Shown piece after piece: positions 24,485-33,420 of a stretch of DNA of 39,994 bases. Within the stretch, counting starts at the first letter, position 1; every line of letters starts with the position of its first letter. The notes beneath the pieces are model-generated. The model saw only the letters and a program-made list of their open reading frames with translations. It was not told the origin of the DNA and did no database searches. A program made the position numbers and the translations under genes. Source of the stretch: JAGMCJ01 sp046761005 (lineage in GTDB: Archaea > Thermoplasmatota > Thermoplasmata > RBG-16-68-12 > JAGMCJ01); NCBI GenBank assembly GCA_046761005.1, contig JBHIFI010000008.1:1-39994 (forward strand), read 5' to 3'.

Positions 24485-25759
24485 CTAATCACGGAGCAAG
24501 GTGGAGATTTCCTCCACCAACCTCCCCAATTGAACCTCCTTTTGATTGCCTGATTCCATGTCTCGCACAGAAACGGAATCTTTGGACCATTCGTCCTCCC
24601 CTACCAGGACAGCGATCCTTGCGCCCAAAGCATTTGTGTAATCAAGATTCTTAGAAGGTCCTCTCTCGTTCAGGTCGATATCCGAGGATAGGCCCGCCTC
24701 CCGAAGTTCTCCAAGAACCGACAAGGCGTTGTCCCGCATCGTTTCCCCAATAGGAACAACAAAAACATCGAGTTTAGTAGACAAGGGAAGCGGAATTTCC
24801 TGTCTCTCGAGAGCCAAGAGAACCCTATCGAAGCCTATTGCAAATCCCGTAGAGAATACCTCTCCCCCTCCGATTGCATCTGCAAACGAGTATGAGCCTC
24901 CGCCGCATATCTGCTTTTCCGCTCCGAGGACTGGAGAGTCTATCTCGAAAACCATTCCTGTGTAATAGTCCAAACCCCTTATCACGCTCAAATCCAGATC
25001 GAGATCTTCGATTCCGTATTTCCTCAATCTCTGCGCCAAGAATTGAAGATACCTTATTTCGTTCTTGACTTCCTCGGACGGTACAAGCCTATTCGCCTCA
25101 ATGAGAATCTCCTCCCCGCCCTTAAGATTCACCAACCTCTTGCAGGTCTCATAGATATCCGTCCTACCGAGAGATTCCAGCTTCGTTCTGAATCCGTCGA
25201 AGTCCCTCTTGTCCAGAAGCCGCAAACATCTAGTCTGCTCTTCGATCGGGATATCAAGAATCCCCCTGAGAATGCCGATATTGCCCACACGAACCTCCAG
25301 CTGTTTCAAACCCGTTGAGGACAAACACTCCACCGCGAGTGAGACGATCTCTGCATCTCCATACAGAGGCTTCGAACCTATGAGTTCCGCCCCGAAATGA
25401 TAGAATTCCCTATACCGACCCATTTGGGGTTCCTCGTAGCGAAAGCAATTCGCCATATAGAACCATTTGAGCGGTTTGGGAGCGTTCCGCATTTCATTCA
25501 CGAAGTATCGGAACACGGACGCGGTCACCTCAGGTCTCAGAGCAATCTTCCTTCCCGCCTTGTCCTCGAAAGAATACATATCTTCTACAACCTGAGGTCC
25601 AGACCGAGCCGTGAAAAGCTCAGTATGCTCGAAAGTGGGTGTGCATATCTCCCTAAATCCATATCGTCGGCAGACCTCTCGGAGCAGTCTCTCGACATAA
25701 TTCCTTCTGTCCATTTCCTCGACTGAGAGATCCCTCGTGCCTTTGGGGCGTCTAATCAC
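24485..25759 (-). CDS. hisS: Histidyl-tRNA synthetase
   Basis: A 424-residue class II synthetase starting at GTG 25759. Recognisable parts are RPKGTRDL at the N-terminus, motif 1 around FREICTPTFEHTELF, motif 2 with YEEPQMGRYREFYHFG, the histidine-specific GLDYYTGMVFE segment (about 260-270), and motif 3 GFAIGFDRVLLAL. A C-terminal anticodon-binding domain begins with DVFVVPIG. It charges tRNA-His with histidine. A TATA-like box CCTTTAAG (minus strand, 25786-25793) lies 27-34 nt before the GTG, so it is probably leaderless. Confidence 0.96.
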   Translation of the reverse strand: MIRRPKGTRDLSVEEMDRRNYVERLLREVCRRYGFREICTPTFEHTELFTARSGPQVVEDMYSFEDKAGRKIALRPEVTASVFRYFVNEMRNAPKPLKWFYMANCFRYEEPQMGRYREFYHFGAELIGSKPLYGDAEIVSLAVECLSSTGLKQLEVRVGNIGILRGILDIPIEEQTRCLRLLDKRDFDGFRTKLESLGRTDIYETCKRLVNLKGGEEILIEANRLVPSEEVKNEIRYLQFLAQRLRKYGIEDLDLDLSVIRGLDYYTGMVFEIDSPVLGAEKQICGGGSYSFADAIGGGEVFSTGFAIGFDRVLLALERQEIPLPLSTKLDVFVVPIGETMRDNALSVLGELREAGLSSDIDLNERGPSKNLDYTNALGARIAVLVGEDEWSKDSVSVRDMESGNQKEVQLGRLVEEISTLLRD

Positions 25760-25785
25760 TATTGGCTGATTAGGTATAGCGCTGA

Positions 25786-25793
25786 CTTAAAGG
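25786..25793 (-). promoter_or_regulatory. TATA box of hisS
   Basis: On the minus strand CCTTTAAG is placed 27-34 nt before the GTG start codon at 25759; no ribosome binding site is visible, which fits a leaderless message. Confidence 0.45.
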
Positions 25794-25839
25794 TTTTCAC
25801 GAAAAAGGTAATACAGGGGCGCCAACTTTCGCAAGAAGA

Positions 25840-26711
25840 ATGGGGACTAGAAAGGAATTTCATCTGCTTATACTGGCTTCCGCATTAATTTAGGGTTCAT
25901 CTTTTCCTCTCATCAAAGTGACATTGAATATAGTGAACCCGTTCTTTCTGACATCCGTAAGGCTGCTTATCGCAGCGATGGTGGGGATAGTTCTTGTTTC
26001 CAAGTACTCGAGTACTGAGATTTTCAAGAACAAGGTCATCTGGATTCTGTCTGGCCTCAACGCCTTGGGCTTTCTGTTTCAACACATTGGAATGCAATTT
26101 GCTCTCGCTTCTGAGTCAGCCCTTCTCGTGAATGTCAATATCATTTTAGTCGCAATCCTTGCCTCCTATTTCCTGAGTGAAAGGATGACTTCTCAAGAGG
26201 TCCTAGCGCTTTCCCTCGGTGTCTGCGGAATTCTAATTCTTACAACAAAAGGGGCATGTCTTTCTTCAATTCTGAAGAGTTATGGGGCCATATCATCATT
26301 CTCTCCGCAGGCTTTTCATGGGCCTTGTATATAGTTCTTACCAAGAAGTGCTTGGGAAGTCATAGGATTGTGGACCTCTCAATGGTGGTCGTCGTCGAGA
26401 CTGCTGCTATTCTCTCTCCCCTTTTGGCATTCTATCCTTTTATGGGAATATCGACAGAAGGCTGGATGGGCATACTATACTTGGGATTGATCTGTACTGC
26501 GCTGGCGCTCTTCCTCTTTGTCGTCGGACTTTCGAGGGTGGGAGCAACAGTCTCTTCCATTCTTCTCACCGCTGAAATCCTATTCGCAATCGTGCTATCG
26601 ATACTATTTCTTGGCGAACAAATCAGTAGAACATTAGTTTCAGGAGGGTTGCTCATAATGCTCGCGATAGTTCTTGCTTCCTGGAGCAGGGAAGAGGTCA
26701 CTCCACGGTGA
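25840..26711 (+). pseudogene. Broken DMT-superfamily (EamA) permease gene: nonsense codon plus frameshift
   Basis: Read as one gene from ATG 25840, the frame gives MGTRKEFHLLILASALI, then TAG at 25891-25893, then GSSFPLIKVTLNIVNPFF. EamA permeases normally have Trp-Gly at this place (LxWGSSFP), so TAG looks like a TGG-to-TAG change. The frame then runs through about four helices to about 26255, where the homopolymers AAAAGGGG (26248-26255) precede a shift. The homologous sequence continues in another frame (MSFFNSEELWGHIIILSAGFS...) to TGA 26709-26711. One missing base in the run explains the shift. The second half contains a full EamA repeat with a GLSRVGATVSSILL-type end. The whole would be about 290 residues and ten helices, a drug/metabolite exporter. 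With two lesions it is most likely inactive, unless one or both are sequence errors. Confidence 0.85.
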
Positions 26712-28488
26712 CACTTTTTGCGAGATGTCTGGGTTTGTCTATGGAACAACCCCTCTCTCTGGCAGCATAATAGGCGAGAAGCTGAAGGACGACTGTTGCG
26801 GGTATAGGCGTGAACATCGCGGGAACTTCAGGGATGTAGAGGACATGGTCAACGTACTTCTCTATCTCTCTGTCACCCTCGGACGCGATTGCAATCACCG
26901 GAGAGTTTCTGGCACTGACTTCTTTGATATTGCCAAGCATCTTCTCATACGTATGGTCCTTGATTGTGATGGCGACTATCGGGGTCTCATCTCCTATCAG
27001 AGCTAGTGGGCCGTGTTTCAGTTCTCCCGCGGGATAGCCTTCCGCATGGATATAGGAAATCTCCTTCATCTTGAGTGCTCCCTCGAGAGCTACTGGATAG
27101 TTCACATTTCTACCCAGGAAAAACATGTCCCTGACTTTATGGTATTTCTTCGCGATACTCTCGACCTTTTTGTGGTCATCAAGCACACCTTGAACCACTC
27201 GGGGCATGAGTCTGAGTTCTTCCTTCATTTTCCTAGATTCGTCATAGCTCAGGGTTCTCCTCGCCAGTCCAAGACGAATGGATAGTATGTAGAGGGTGAT
27301 GAGCTGGGTCAAAAAGGTCTTGGAGGCTGCAACGCCGATTTCCAGTCCTGCGCGGGTATAGATTCGGTCATCAACCTCTCTTGTGATTGAACTTCCCACA
27401 TAGTTCGTTATTGCCAAGGTTCTTCGTCCTCTTTTCTTGGCCTCTCTCGCTGCGCCCAAAGTATCGGCGGTCTCACCGCTTTGACTGACTAGGACTACAA
27501 GAGGCTCACCGAGGGCAGCAGTTGAGTATCTGTACTCAGAGGCGAGCTGTGCTTCCGTGGGAATCTTCGCTATGTCCTCAAGTATGTATTTCCCCGCCAG
27601 GGCGGCATGATATGACGTCCCGCATGCCACTATCTTTATCGATGAAAAAGCCTCCCTCCCGAATCGGTTGATGTCAAAGTTCGCAACCCTTCCCAGAAGG
27701 GTGTTGTGGACCGCCTGAGGTTGTTCGAAGATTTCCTTGAGCATGAAATGCTCGTACCCGCCCCGCTCTGCGTCTTCCAGGGTCCACTTGATCCTTTCGG
27801 GACGACGAGAGATTTCCCTCCCGTCAAAAGTCATCATCGTGACTGAGTCGGGAGTGAGGACAGCCATTTCATTGTCGTGCAAGGTTATCACTCTGTCTGT
27901 CTCTTTGAGAAGGGCTGGGATGTCGGATGCGGCAAAATTCTCACCCTCTCCGATGCCCAGGACAAGTGGACTTTCCTTCCTAGCCACAACGATCTTGTCT
28001 CTCTCCAACAAATGAACGGCGGCAAAAGCGAAGGAACCCTTCAGCTTTGGAAGAACCTTTCTGAAGGTGGACTCCAAGCTACCATCGTAATTCTCTTCAA
28101 GCAAATGAACGAAAGTCTCGCTATCCGTTTCTGAGGAGAACTTGTGTCCTTTCTTCTCCAAAGACCACTTCAAATCGAGGTAGTTCTCTATAATGCCGTT
28201 ATGAATCACGGCGATCTCACCCTTGCAGTCAGAAAATGGATGGGCATTGTCCTTTGTGGGTTGACCGTGGGTCGCCCACCGCGTGTGTGCAATTCCGTAG
28301 ACGCCAGAGATGTTCGGCAAAGTTTCCTTGAGCTTGTCAATCTCACCCTTGTCCTTGTAGATTCTTAGCTTCTTGCCGACTATAGCAACTCCAGCTGAGT
28401 CGTATCCTCTGTACTCCAGCCTCTTGAGAGATCCCAAGAGCAGGGTAGCGGCCTTTCTAGAGCCCGTGTACCCAACAATTCCACACAT
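26698..28488 (-). CDS. glmS: Glutamine--fructose-6-phosphate aminotransferase (isomerizing)
   Basis: A 596-residue protein of normal GlmS length. It begins MCGIVGYTG with the nucleophilic Cys2 of the N-terminal glutaminase, followed by HTRWATHGQPTKDNAHPF and the YRGYDSAG phrase. Two SIS domains follow: ACGTSYHAALAGKYILED and VSQSGETADTLGA in the first, FFLGRNVNYPVALEGALKMKEISYIHAEGYPAGELKHGP-type sequence in the second. The end DKPRHLAKSVTVE is typical. It makes glucosamine 6-phosphate, the entry step to UDP-GlcNAc. It starts 2 nt after the glmU-like stop, so the two are co-transcribed. Its 3' end overlaps the broken EamA gene by 14 nt on the opposite strand. Confidence 0.97.
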   Translation of the reverse strand: MCGIVGYTGSRKAATLLLGSLKRLEYRGYDSAGVAIVGKKLRIYKDKGEIDKLKETLPNISGVYGIAHTRWATHGQPTKDNAHPFSDCKGEIAVIHNGIIENYLDLKWSLEKKGHKFSSETDSETFVHLLEENYDGSLESTFRKVLPKLKGSFAFAAVHLLERDKIVVARKESPLVLGIGEGENFAASDIPALLKETDRVITLHDNEMAVLTPDSVTMMTFDGREISRRPERIKWTLEDAERGGYEHFMLKEIFEQPQAVHNTLLGRVANFDINRFGREAFSSIKIVACGTSYHAALAGKYILEDIAKIPTEAQLASEYRYSTAALGEPLVVLVSQSGETADTLGAAREAKKRGRRTLAITNYVGSSITREVDDRIYTRAGLEIGVAASKTFLTQLITLYILSIRLGLARRTLSYDESRKMKEELRLMPRVVQGVLDDHKKVESIAKKYHKVRDMFFLGRNVNYPVALEGALKMKEISYIHAEGYPAGELKHGPLALIGDETPIVAITIKDHTYEKMLGNIKEVSARNSPVIAIASEGDREIEKYVDHVLYIPEVPAMFTPIPATVVLQLLAYYAARERGCSIDKPRHLAKSVTVE

Positions 28489-28490
28489 CT

Positions 28491-29681
28491 CTACACCACG
28501 ACGCTTCTGTCGGGGATGCTTCCTTTGAGGACCTTCATCGCCCCAACTCTGGATTTTGCTCCAATGATAGAACCGGGGGAAGCCACAACACCGTCCTCAC
28601 ATAGGACATCCTCTCCGACGAAGGATCCAATATCAGAAACCTTGTGAAATTCGCCCTCGATTTCCATCGTAGCGATCGATGAGCTCGCAGAGTATCTTGA
28701 CCTGAGGAGAGTTCCCTCGCCTATGACGCAGTGAGAGAGGTACGACCCAGGACCTACAGTGGCATCCGCCATGATCACGCTCTCCTCGACGACAGAATTC
28801 GCGGAGATTCTAACATTGTCTCCTATGCTCGTTGACGGGTAAACCACCGTCCCAGGTCCTATCTCGCAACCCCTTCCGATTACAACCGGGCCCTGAATAT
28901 AACTCCCAGATCTGAGCAGAGATTTCTCACCTATCAGAACAGGACCCTTTATCACAACGTTCTTCTCGACCTTGCCGGATTTTTCTTCACCTATGTCTCG
29001 GAGGACAGTCTCATTGACTTTCAAGATGTCCCAAGGATACACGGCATCTATCCATTTCCCGCTCGTTGGAACGGCAAGAACGTCGGTACGGCTTGAGAGT
29101 TCTCTTACCGCCGAGGTGAGATCATAAATTCCCTTCCTGGATTGTGCTCTTACTATGCTGAGTGCATTACTCGACAGGCAATAAATACCAGTGCTTATCA
29201 GGTTACCAATCATTTCCTCGGGCTTCTCCATAATGTCTGCAACTTTTCCACTGCGAATCTGAACAACACCGTATTTCGAGGGAATTTCGCTCTCAGTGAT
29301 AAGCGCACAGGGGCCATCATCCGCAGAAAGAAGGTCGTCTACCACATTGGAATCAATCACATTGTCTCCCGGAAGAACTATAAAGTCGCCCTTTATCTTC
29401 CTGCTGGCTGAGAGGAGTGCATGCGCTGTTCCCAGTTGCTTCTTTTGAACCGCATAGTCGATGTGTGCCCCAAAATCGCGACCATCCTCAAAATATGTCA
29501 TTATTCTCTCTTTCTTGTATCCCACAACTACGATGATGTCATCCATCCCGTTTGAGACCAAAGACCTCACGACATACTCCAGGATAGGTCTATTCGCTAC
29601 GGATATCATGACCTTTGGCTTGGAATATGTGAATGGCCAAAGCCTACTTCCTTCCCCAGCTGCTAGTATGACAGCCTTCAT
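28491..29681 (-). CDS. glmU: Bifunctional sugar-1-phosphate nucleotidylyltransferase / acetyltransferase (archaeal GlmU-like)
   Basis: A 396-residue protein. The N-terminal nucleotidyltransferase domain has AAGEGSRLWPFTYSKPKVM (nucleotide-binding motif) and LPGDNVIDSN (metal Asp). From about residue 245 a left-handed beta-helix of hexapeptide repeats (IGEKSLLRSGSYIQGPVVIG, IGPGTVVYPSTSIGDN) runs to about residue 385. This fits archaeal enzymes that acetylate glucosamine 1-phosphate and transfer UMP or dTMP. Adjacency to glmS supports the UDP-GlcNAc pathway; a glucose-1-phosphate thymidylyltransferase function is the main alternative. ATG 29681 is preceded by GGGAGTGG. Confidence 0.9.
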   Translation of the reverse strand: MKAVILAAGEGSRLWPFTYSKPKVMISVANRPILEYVVRSLVSNGMDDIIVVVGYKKERIMTYFEDGRDFGAHIDYAVQKKQLGTAHALLSASRKIKGDFIVLPGDNVIDSNVVDDLLSADDGPCALITESEIPSKYGVVQIRSGKVADIMEKPEEMIGNLISTGIYCLSSNALSIVRAQSRKGIYDLTSAVRELSSRTDVLAVPTSGKWIDAVYPWDILKVNETVLRDIGEEKSGKVEKNVVIKGPVLIGEKSLLRSGSYIQGPVVIGRGCEIGPGTVVYPSTSIGDNVRISANSVVEESVIMADATVGPGSYLSHCVIGEGTLLRSRYSASSSIATMEIEGEFHKVSDIGSFVGEDVLCEDGVVASPGSIIGAKSRVGAMKVLKGSIPDRSVVV

Positions 29682-29753
29682 TAGACCACTCCCATAAGAA
29701 TGCCAGCCTTGACTTAACTCTTTCGTCCTTTTTCTCAGGCTTCACTGAAAGAT

Positions 29754-30551
29754 CTATTCTTCCAGAGAAATGACCTCGAAGGCTATCTCATCCTCGGAAT
29801 CTGCATTTCTTTCCGTGATCTGCGACATGGCCTCGTTGCAGTGCTCTTCCGTACAGATATAGAAAACGTCCAAGCCCTTTTCAGCGGCTTCAATCGAGGA
29901 CTGCAGGGGCGCAAATTCGATGTCAGGCGTTATTCCAGCGGAGTCCACGACCGCCCTTCCAGAGGCACCAGTTATAGCAATTAGATCTGGACTCTCGCTA
30001 TCCATCACCTCTTTCAATTTGGAAAGATTCACCTTTCTGCTACCACCTCTTCTAATTCCTGGAATTCTTCCAATCAATATCCTTCCTGGGTTGAGCCTAA
30101 CTATGCCGTCGAGTTCCGTCACAGCAATGTCCCGACCCTTCTTCGCCGAAAAGAGAGCGCGGCCGGTAGAGGAGGATTTTCTCCCAGGATGGGCCCTTAA
30201 GTATCCGCCTTCCATCACAAGTCCTACTTCTTGGCCCTCTTTGATATCTGAAGCCGCGATAGCTGAACAGACATCGATAATAGCGAGATCTCTTGCAGAC
30301 GACTCGATGAATCTCTTGAGCTCGGAGAATCTATCGTGAAGGAATTGGACGCCTCTCTTCGTGGGTTTGAACACGCCTCCGATATTATGAATCAGGCCTT
30401 CGGCTGTCATTAACTTAATATACTCGGAGACTCCCTGAACAGTCATCCCAAATCTTTCTGCAAGCGTCTTCAGCTTGGAATGTCCTCGCCTAATCATCTC
30501 CAAGAGGATTAGTAGTTTGGTGGTTTCCCTGAGGTCCCTTAGCAAAGTCAA
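29754..30551 (-). CDS. Winged-helix transcriptional regulator, archaea-specific
   Basis: A 265-residue protein starting at TTG 30551, immediately after the stop of the ABC ATPase gene. Residues 1-80 form a winged helix (LILLEMIRRGHSKLKTLAERFGMTVQGVSEYIKLMTAEGLI...PTKRGVQFLHD). The remainder (80-265) is an alpha/beta region with GLVMEGGYLRAHPG and LIAITGASGRAVVDSAGI phrases, which may bind an effector. I know this type as a conserved archaeal HTH protein of unknown ligand. Direct coupling to the importer genes suggests that it senses the imported metal or cofactor and controls this operon, by inference. Confidence 0.75.
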   Translation of the reverse strand: MTLLRDLRETTKLLILLEMIRRGHSKLKTLAERFGMTVQGVSEYIKLMTAEGLIHNIGGVFKPTKRGVQFLHDRFSELKRFIESSARDLAIIDVCSAIAASDIKEGQEVGLVMEGGYLRAHPGRKSSSTGRALFSAKKGRDIAVTELDGIVRLNPGRILIGRIPGIRRGGSRKVNLSKLKEVMDSESPDLIAITGASGRAVVDSAGITPDIEFAPLQSSIEAAEKGLDVFYICTEEHCNEAMSQITERNADSEDEIAFEVISLEE

Positions 30552-31361
30552 TCAATCACCACTGCGAATGCTTCTTGATGTACCTGTGACGCTTGTAGGA
30601 GTTATGATCAGGAAGCCGGTAGAAGGGCTCCTTTCAACAGCAGCCTTCACACCATACACCCACTCAATATTCTCACTTGTCAGAACATCTAAGGTCGCAC
30701 CAACTTCTTCTACCTTTCCCCTGTTGAGAAGGGCAATGTTCTTGCAGTATCTTGCCGCGAGACTTAGGTCATGGAATATGGCGATGACAATAAGATTCCT
30801 CTCCCTGGCGAGCCTTTCTATCGTGTCCATGATTTCCAGCTGGTAGCCCAGGTCCAAATGCGACGTTGGTTCGTCCAGAAGGAGGACCCTCGGATTCTGA
30901 GCGAGTGCCCTTGCAATCACCACCCTCTGTTGCTCCCCGCCACTGAGCTCATAGAAGAGCCTCGATCTCAAGTGCCAGCAATCAGTCGACAGCATCGCTT
31001 CTCTTGTCGCCACGTGGTCTTCCCTTGTCTCCAGCTGAAGACGACCTATATAGGGAGTCCTACCCATCGAGACTATCTCATAGGCGGTGAATGCGAAACT
31101 TGGGCGGGTGGTCTGTGGGACGACCCCCAGGTTTCTGGCCACATCGCGGAAGCTCATCTCTGAAAGCTTTTCCTTGTCCAGCCAAACAGCGCCCTTCATA
31201 GGTTCAAGGACTCTGCTTATGCATCTGATGAGCGTCGTCTTACCAGATCCATTCGGTCCGACCACTCCAAATATCGCTCCAGAGGGCACGTCGAAGGTCA
31301 TATCTTCCAAAACCTTCACACTGTCGTAGCTACATTCGATACCGTCGATTCTAAGAAGCAT
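30552..31361 (-). CDS. btuD: ABC transporter ATP-binding protein (cobalamin/Fe3+-siderophore type)
   Basis: A 269-residue ATPase. Walker A is GPNGSGKTT (residues 35-43), the signature motif is LSGGEQQRVVIARALAQ, Walker B is VLLLDEPTSHLD, and the H-loop is AIFHDLSLA. The phrase VVPQTTRPSFAFTAYEIVSMGRTP is typical of the FecE/BtuD/HmuV group. It overlaps the permease gene by 11 nt. It energises uptake of a corrinoid, siderophore or heme; sequence alone does not decide which. Confidence 0.93.
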   Translation of the reverse strand: MLLRIDGIECSYDSVKVLEDMTFDVPSGAIFGVVGPNGSGKTTLIRCISRVLEPMKGAVWLDKEKLSEMSFRDVARNLGVVPQTTRPSFAFTAYEIVSMGRTPYIGRLQLETREDHVATREAMLSTDCWHLRSRLFYELSGGEQQRVVIARALAQNPRVLLLDEPTSHLDLGYQLEIMDTIERLARERNLIVIAIFHDLSLAARYCKNIALLNRGKVEEVGATLDVLTSENIEWVYGVKAAVERSPSTGFLIITPTSVTGTSRSIRSGD

Positions 31362-32412
31362 ACGTATAACCCGTTTTCCTAGAGCGGAGAAGATATATGA
31401 AGAATGGAGCCCCGCAGAAAGCAGTGATTATTCCTATGGGAATCTCCTGTCCACCAGCTACAGTCCTCGCCAAAACATCCATCCAGATAAGAAAGGTGCC
31501 TCCTGCAAGAGCGCATGCAGGCATCAGAATGCGATTGTCGGGACCGAGTGTCATTCTAACTATGTGAGGGATTATCAGTCCGACGAATCCCACGATGCCT
31601 ACGAAGGAAACGGCAATAGCTGCGAGAATAGATGCCGTAGCCAGCGCAACGATTTTGACCAGATCTGCATTCACTCCAAGCTGTTTTGCACTTTCCTCGC
31701 CCATCAACATTACGTTCATATCCCTTGCGAAGAGGAAGATCAGAAGACCCCCAACCGCTACAACTAGAGAAGTGATGAGAACTTCATCGATGGTTGTAAG
31801 GGCAAAGCTGCCCATGATCCAAGAGATGATCAAATCTCTGTCCTTCCCTGCGGCGTAGAGGATATAGAAGCATACGGCAGTAAGGAAGGAAGCAATCGCA
31901 ACACCAGCAAGAAGAAGAGTATCCGTCTTGATTCGGCCCCTTACCTGTGATATGCCATAGACGACTGTGACAGTAATAAGGGCGCCAGAGAATGCGAGCG
32001 CTGGTGTGGAAAGCAGTGAGGAAGTAAGTCCCCAGATGAGACCTAGAGAGACGCCCACAGCCGCACCTGAGGAGACGCCGAGGATATATGGCTCTGCAAG
32101 AGGATTCCTGAAAAGGGCCTGCATGACAGCGCCCGAAATGGAAAGGGCTGCTCCGACAACACAAGCAAGCAGAATCCTTGGCAGTCGTAGATCCATCAAA
32201 ATATCAGAGGCAGGTCCTTTTCCGAGTAGCGAGTCGAAAAAATCCCCCCAACTCAATCTTATGGGAATTCCCGGGCCAATGGGTCCCACCGTTCCAAAGG
32301 CGAGAGAGAAGAAAATCGAGGCTAGCATCGCTGCGAAAAGAGCCAGTAGCCAGACCCGTCTCAAGCGAAACCTTTCGAATACGTCAACTTCAGCTTCAGA
32401 ATCTTCAGTCAT
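31351..32412 (-). CDS. btuC: ABC transporter permease, FecCD/BtuC family
   Basis: A 353-residue protein of the usual BtuC length with about ten hydrophobic helices. The family signature is LRLPRILLACVVGAALSISG followed by QALFRNPLAEPYILGVSSGA, and the later coupling and C-terminal phrases GFVGLIIPHIVRM and EIPIGIITAFCGAPFFIYLL are present. The N-terminal 15 residues are acidic and cytoplasmic. It overlaps the binding-protein gene by 4 nt and the ATPase gene by 11 nt. Confidence 0.95.
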   Translation of the reverse strand: MTEDSEAEVDVFERFRLRRVWLLALFAAMLASIFFSLAFGTVGPIGPGIPIRLSWGDFFDSLLGKGPASDILMDLRLPRILLACVVGAALSISGAVMQALFRNPLAEPYILGVSSGAAVGVSLGLIWGLTSSLLSTPALAFSGALITVTVVYGISQVRGRIKTDTLLLAGVAIASFLTAVCFYILYAAGKDRDLIISWIMGSFALTTIDEVLITSLVVAVGGLLIFLFARDMNVMLMGEESAKQLGVNADLVKIVALATASILAAIAVSFVGIVGFVGLIIPHIVRMTLGPDNRILMPACALAGGTFLIWMDVLARTVAGGQEIPIGIITAFCGAPFFIYLLRSRKTGYTYAS

Positions 32413-33347
32413 GGCGATGACTCGAATAGCTCGGGATGTATCGCTAGAGCCAGCTCCTCAAGACCCTCAACGATTCTTGGACCAGGACGAGAAATCAAAT
32501 CCCCGTCAATTGGATATACCCTATCGTTTTGGATTGCGGGAATATCCGACCAAGCGGGCCTCGACTTGATCTCATCAATGGGCGTGAAGACCGAGATTAT
32601 CACCTCTGGAGCAGAGGATACGATATATTCCTCGTCCAGTTTCACGTATGGGGAGTCCAAATCTCCAGCGATGTTATCTCCCCCAGCAAGCTCGACTAGG
32701 TCGTCACCGAAGGATCCTGGACCATAGGTCCAAAGATTGTTGTCAAGCTCGATGTAAACCTTGGGCGTGTAGACACTCTGGTCCAACGTCAAATTGGTAA
32801 CATTCTCAACCCTCTTGGTCAGGTTAGCAATAAGTCTCTCTGCTTCTGAGGAAGTTTCGGTGATCTTACCCACAAGTTCTATGTCTCGGAATACACCAGA
32901 TATGTTGGATGCATCAAGGACAATGACGGCAAAACTTCTGTTTTCAAGTCCTCCAATCAATTGCTCATCGTTGATGGACGATGCTAATATCAATTGAGGA
33001 TCAAGGATAGTGATCACTTCAAGATTGTAGCCACCAAAATAGCCTCCAACAACGGTCTTGTCAAGAGCCTCGGAAGGGTAGTCTGAAGCTTGATCGACAC
33101 CAACCACTCTATCATCGAGTCCCAACGCAAAGAGAATCTCTGTGTTGCTAGGAGCAAGCGAGACAATCCTTTCGACAGGTTGTGGAACAGTAACACTCCT
33201 TCCAAAGTCGTCTGTGACAAGGATACCTGCTGTTCCTCTCTCGCCCCCCTGAAGTGAGGGAGCCATCAAGAATCCAGCACAGAATCCCGCCAAGAATACT
33301 ATTGCCACCATCACTGAGATCAGCAGAGAACTTGCCCTTTGAGCCAT
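32409..33347 (-). CDS. btuF: ABC transporter substrate-binding protein (BtuF/FecB type)
   Basis: A 312-residue protein starting at ATG 33347 with GGAGGTG 5-6 nt upstream. Residues about 9-30 are an uncleaved or cleaved N-terminal hydrophobic segment. It is Cys-containing but does not form a standard lipobox (AGFC), so membrane tethering by the helix is likely. The mature part follows the PF01497 pattern: VTDDFGRSVTVPQPVERIVSLAPSNTEILFALGL, VVGGYFGGYNLEVI, DPQLILAS, and the C-terminal lobe (YTPKVYIELDNN, VIISVFTP). It binds a corrinoid or iron complex outside the cell and delivers it to BtuC. Confidence 0.92.
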   Translation of the reverse strand: MAQRASSLLISVMVAIVFLAGFCAGFLMAPSLQGGERGTAGILVTDDFGRSVTVPQPVERIVSLAPSNTEILFALGLDDRVVGVDQASDYPSEALDKTVVGGYFGGYNLEVITILDPQLILASSINDEQLIGGLENRSFAVIVLDASNISGVFRDIELVGKITETSSEAERLIANLTKRVENVTNLTLDQSVYTPKVYIELDNNLWTYGPGSFGDDLVELAGGDNIAGDLDSPYVKLDEEYIVSSAPEVIISVFTPIDEIKSRPAWSDIPAIQNDRVYPIDGDLISRPGPRIVEGLEELALAIHPELFESSP

Positions 33348-33363
33348 GGTTCCACCTCCTCAA

Positions 33364-33405
33364 GCACACTTTAGAAAAGTCAAATGCACTTTAGGTATAA
33401 AAGAC
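33364..33405 (-). promoter_or_regulatory. btuF promoter with two CACTTTAG repeats 20 bp apart
   Basis: On the minus strand a TATA box (TTTATACC, 33394-33401) is followed by two copies of CTAAAGTG, at 33387-33394 and 33367-33374. The copies are exactly 20 bp apart, about two helical turns, and cover the region from the TATA box to the expected transcription start. This is a good position for a repressor operator. The co-transcribed wHTH regulator is the obvious candidate to bind, by inference. Confidence 0.5.
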
Positions 33406-33420
33406 TGATGATTTGCCGCG

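Noticed and set aside
25891..25893. The in-frame TAG in the EamA gene as a pyrrolysine codon or programmed readthrough
   Set aside because: The family has Trp there, one base change from TGG; the same gene also has a frameshift; and TAG ends several ordinary genes in the window.
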